In this document: positions 62,496 through 64,000 of the stretch, piece after piece
Position numbering within the stretch: position 1 is the first letter of the stretch
Layout of the letters: each line of letters opens with the position of its first letter
Assembly (NCBI GenBank): GCA_934746715.1
Contig: CAKVFI010000001.1
Coordinates: forward strand, 62,001-126,000
DNA length: 64,000 bases
Origin: an uncultured Clostridia bacterium
Lineage (GTDB): Bacteria; Bacillota; Clostridia; Christensenellales; UBA1242
Reading direction: 5' to 3'
Position numbers and translations under genes: made by a program
The notes under the pieces: generated by a model
Database searches by the model: none
Told to the model about the DNA's origin: nothing
What the model saw: only the letters and a program-made list of their open reading frames with translations

Positions 62496-62525
62496 AATTA
62501 AAAAGAGAGCAAACGCGCTCTCTTT
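62496..62525 (-). terminator. Terminator of the Cys-rich peptide/RNA transcript
   Basis: AAAGAGAGC / GCTCTCTTT (62502-62510 with 62517-62525), loop AAACGC, T-run on the minus strand. Confidence 0.88.
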
Positions 62526-62583
62526 ACATTAAACCAGTATTAAATTATTAATCTTTTGTGTGTCTGTCGATAAATTGCAAACT

Positions 62584-62740
62584 AACTTGTTGGTGTGCTT
62601 TTAACTTTTCCGCCTAAATGGAAAGGATAAACAAGGGAAAACACAATTCGTGGTGTCCCTTGTTAACAGAAATTAACCGCCTAAAGGTTTACGTTTGCCA
62701 AAGTTTTTTGACAAACTAACTTAAAGGCGTGTTAATTTCT
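62584..62740 (-). ncRNA. Candidate structured RNA or 3' UTR
   Basis: On the minus strand there are three stems in series: AGAAATTAAC plus CGCCT with AGGCG plus GTTAATTTCT (62668-62682 with 62725-62740, one bulge) enclosing GTTTGTC/GGCAAAC; AACAAGGG/CCCTTGTT (62630-62637 with 62657-62664) with an inner ACAC/GTGT; and TTTCC/GGAAA (62607-62611 with 62620-62624). One pair is G-U only on the minus strand. AAACTAACTT and CGCCTAAA each occur twice. It follows the Cys-rich gene directly. Confidence 0.5.
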
Positions 62741-62741
62741 C

Positions 62742-62951
62742 CTAGCACCCTTGTGGGCCTTTGCCACCGCAGCCACAGCCGCAAAGCAACAACAAAATGA
62801 TAATAAGCAAGCATGGGTCAATACGGCAACCGCAATTGCAAAGCAACAAAATAAGGATAATAATCCAAGCAAAATCACCGCAGCCGCATGTGTTGTTGTT
62901 CATACCCTCATTGCAGCCACAATCGTTGCCACCAAAGAATTTGTTGAACAT
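62742..62951 (-). CDS. Cys/Gly-rich small membrane protein
   Basis: 69 aa with 12 cysteines, not recognised. Start ATG 62951 follows AGGAGG; the open frame runs 28 codons further without a site. N-terminal GGNDCGCNEG, a CGCGDFAW turn, then two short hydrophobic stretches (IIILILLL and LLIIILLLL), each flanked by CGC/CNCGC clusters, and GGKGPQGC at the end. Hydrophobic helices bordered by cysteine clusters suggest metal or lipid binding or a disulfide-linked surface peptide, but nothing is certain. Confidence 0.7.
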   Translation of the reverse strand: MFNKFFGGNDCGCNEGMNNNTCGCGDFAWIIILILLLCNCGCRIDPCLLIIILLLLCGCGCGGKGPQGC

Positions 62952-63147
62952 AGTTCCTCCTAAATGTATTTGAATATGTATTACAAAGTGTTTCTTAAGT
63001 GCCTTAATTTCCTTTGTATAGTACATACTACGCAAAAGGTTAAAAAAAAGTTACGGAAAATTTAATTTTCGCAAACTTTTAATATATTAACAAAAACCAC
63101 AAATTATAACTTTTGACAATAAATTTATCAAAAATAATAAAAATTAT

Positions 63148-63855
63148 TTACTTTGTTTGGGTATTCTTGTGGCAATCTTCTTTTAAATGCTTTTCATATT
63201 CCAACCACTTTTTTGATTTTTGTTGTTTTATGTTAACCATTTTGCCATCTATTTCTTTAATAAATGGGTTGATATAATTTGTGTTATCATCTGGCTCCCA
63301 ATAATCGTGTTTACGCTGCAAATAATTTGACAAAATTTGTTCATTAAACAATCTAAAGTGATTTAAATCAATTGAAACGCACAAACCATATGGGTGATAA
63401 AGCCCACTGCACAAATGTGTGTGCCCAAAAAAGTTGCACATATTTTTTTTGCCGTCTTTAATTTGGTGCACCAAGTTAACTTTTCTACCACAGGCATCAA
63501 CAATCAAACTGTCGTAAACTTCTTTAACGCCTTTTTGTTTGCAATATGCCACAAATTTGTTAAAATCGCCATCAAAAAAGTATTTTACAACTCTTTCTTC
63601 GTTGTTGCCCATAATCAAAACAATGTTTGCTTTAACCTTTTTGATTAACTCCAAACCTTGTTTCCACTCAAATGTGTTTGGCCCGTTGCAATCAATCATA
63701 TCACCAACCACGTAAATAGTATCACCCGCTTTTGCGGTTTTGTTCCAATTGTTTATAACAAATTTGTCATAAGCCTTTATATTTTTAAATGGGCGATTGT
63801 CCTCTCTCATTGTTAAGCTATCACAAAAATGTGTATCTGCGGTGAAAAACTTCAT
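63148..63855 (-). CDS. Calcineurin-like metallophosphoesterase
   Basis: 235 aa. All metal motifs are in order: DTHF (Asp7, His9), VVGDMID, GNNEE (usually GNHE), VHQ and GHTHL. The His of GNHE is Asn in this protein, so activity may be altered. Probably hydrolyses a nucleotide or small phosphoester. AGGGGACAA precedes the ATG. A C-terminal basic tail of about 35 residues extends past the fold. Confidence 0.85.
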   Translation of the reverse strand: MKFFTADTHFCDSLTMREDNRPFKNIKAYDKFVINNWNKTAKAGDTIYVVGDMIDCNGPNTFEWKQGLELIKKVKANIVLIMGNNEERVVKYFFDGDFNKFVAYCKQKGVKEVYDSLIVDACGRKVNLVHQIKDGKKNMCNFFGHTHLCSGLYHPYGLCVSIDLNHFRLFNEQILSNYLQRKHDYWEPDDNTNYINPFIKEIDGKMVNIKQQKSKKWLEYEKHLKEDCHKNTQTK

Positions 63856-63870
63856 TTGTCCCCCTAAAAA

Positions 63871-64000
63871 TCAATAACTATATGATTGCAATTTTTCAAC
63901 AATCATTTGTTTGAGTTGAACAATATTTTTGCCAGTTTTTGCCCCAATGTAACAAGTGTCATATGGATAAGGTTTGAGTGCTTGAATTTGTGCATTGTCA
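63871..64000 (-). CDS. C-terminal end of a protein, possibly a GTPase (5' end outside window)
   Basis: Open frame on the minus strand from the window edge to TGA at 63871-63873, 42 residues visible, 15 bases upstream of the phosphoesterase start. The stretch YIGAKTGKNIVQLKQMIVEKL resembles the G5 region (SAKTG-x-NI--L) that closes many small GTPase domains. That is thin evidence; the protein may be something else. Confidence 0.45.
   Translation of the reverse strand, partial: DNAQIQALKPYPYDTCYIGAKTGKNIVQLKQMIVEKLQSYSY

Larger units (their letters stand above)
62393..62741. other. 349-base region with structured RNA and terminator
   Basis: Minus-strand order: three hairpins (62740-62606), then about 80 bases, then a terminator (62525-62496). 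No open frame with a ribosome binding site was found. Confidence 0.6.

Noticed and set aside
1..64000. tRNA, rRNA, CRISPR arrays, transposases and phage genes
   Set aside because: I looked for T-loop words, repeat-spacer patterns and transposase or integrase motifs and found none.

Overview
The window is 64 kb of AT-rich bacterial chromosome, nearly all single-copy housekeeping genes. No rRNA, tRNA, transposase, prophage or CRISPR array was seen. The ctsR-mcsA-mcsB-clpC operon with a CtsR operator, WhiA, RicT, YhbY, a YlmC/YmxH-type PRC-barrel protein, DUF378, DUF3343 and AAGGAG-type ribosome binding sites point to an uncultured Bacillota (Clostridia-like, low GC). TGA is a stop (for example between 33834 and murB), so this is not a mollicute code. 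I cannot place it more finely from sequence alone.

Layout. 1-8.7 kb (minus): ABC-F protein (cut by the left edge), PAP2 phosphatase, nrdR, PRC-barrel protein, a type IIA topoisomerase pair and ddl. 8.8-11.1 kb (plus): alpha/beta hydrolase and a membrane-anchored MurF-like ligase, divergent from ddl. 11.1-13.8 kb (minus): nucleoside-phosphorylase-like gene, tsaE and a tsaB-rimI fusion. 14-23 kb: alternating small units, including a cysteine desulfurase/DUF3343 pair, nth-obg, yhbY, a subtilase and several unknown proteins. 23.4-32.8 kb (minus): the Clp stress operon, an SF2 helicase with six helicase-associated repeats, and uvrC. 32.9-40.2 kb (plus): solute-binding-like protein, murB, PHP protein, whiA, dnaE. 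40-47 kb: DUF378, DUF362-ferredoxin, greA, and holB-ricT-trmN6-rsmI. 47-64 kb (minus): a 1289-residue surface protein, a HicB-like operon, rpoC, rpoB, a lipoprotein with a signal-peptidase fold, a Cys-rich membrane peptide over a structured RNA, and a phosphoesterase.

The genes serve DNA topology and repair, transcription, cell-wall precursor synthesis (ddl, murF, murB), t6A tRNA modification, and ribosome assembly or modification. The most unusual signal is regulatory. At least six genes have a sigmaA-like promoter whose -10 box ends exactly six bases before the start codon and have no ribosome binding site, so their mRNAs should be leaderless. Other points are several pseudo-enzymes (McsB-like, an ABC ATPase-like protein, an altered nucleoside phosphorylase), a duplicated palindromic segment at the 3' end of rpoB, two candidate structured RNAs, and natural substitutions at drug-contact positions of RpoB and the topoisomerase A subunit.
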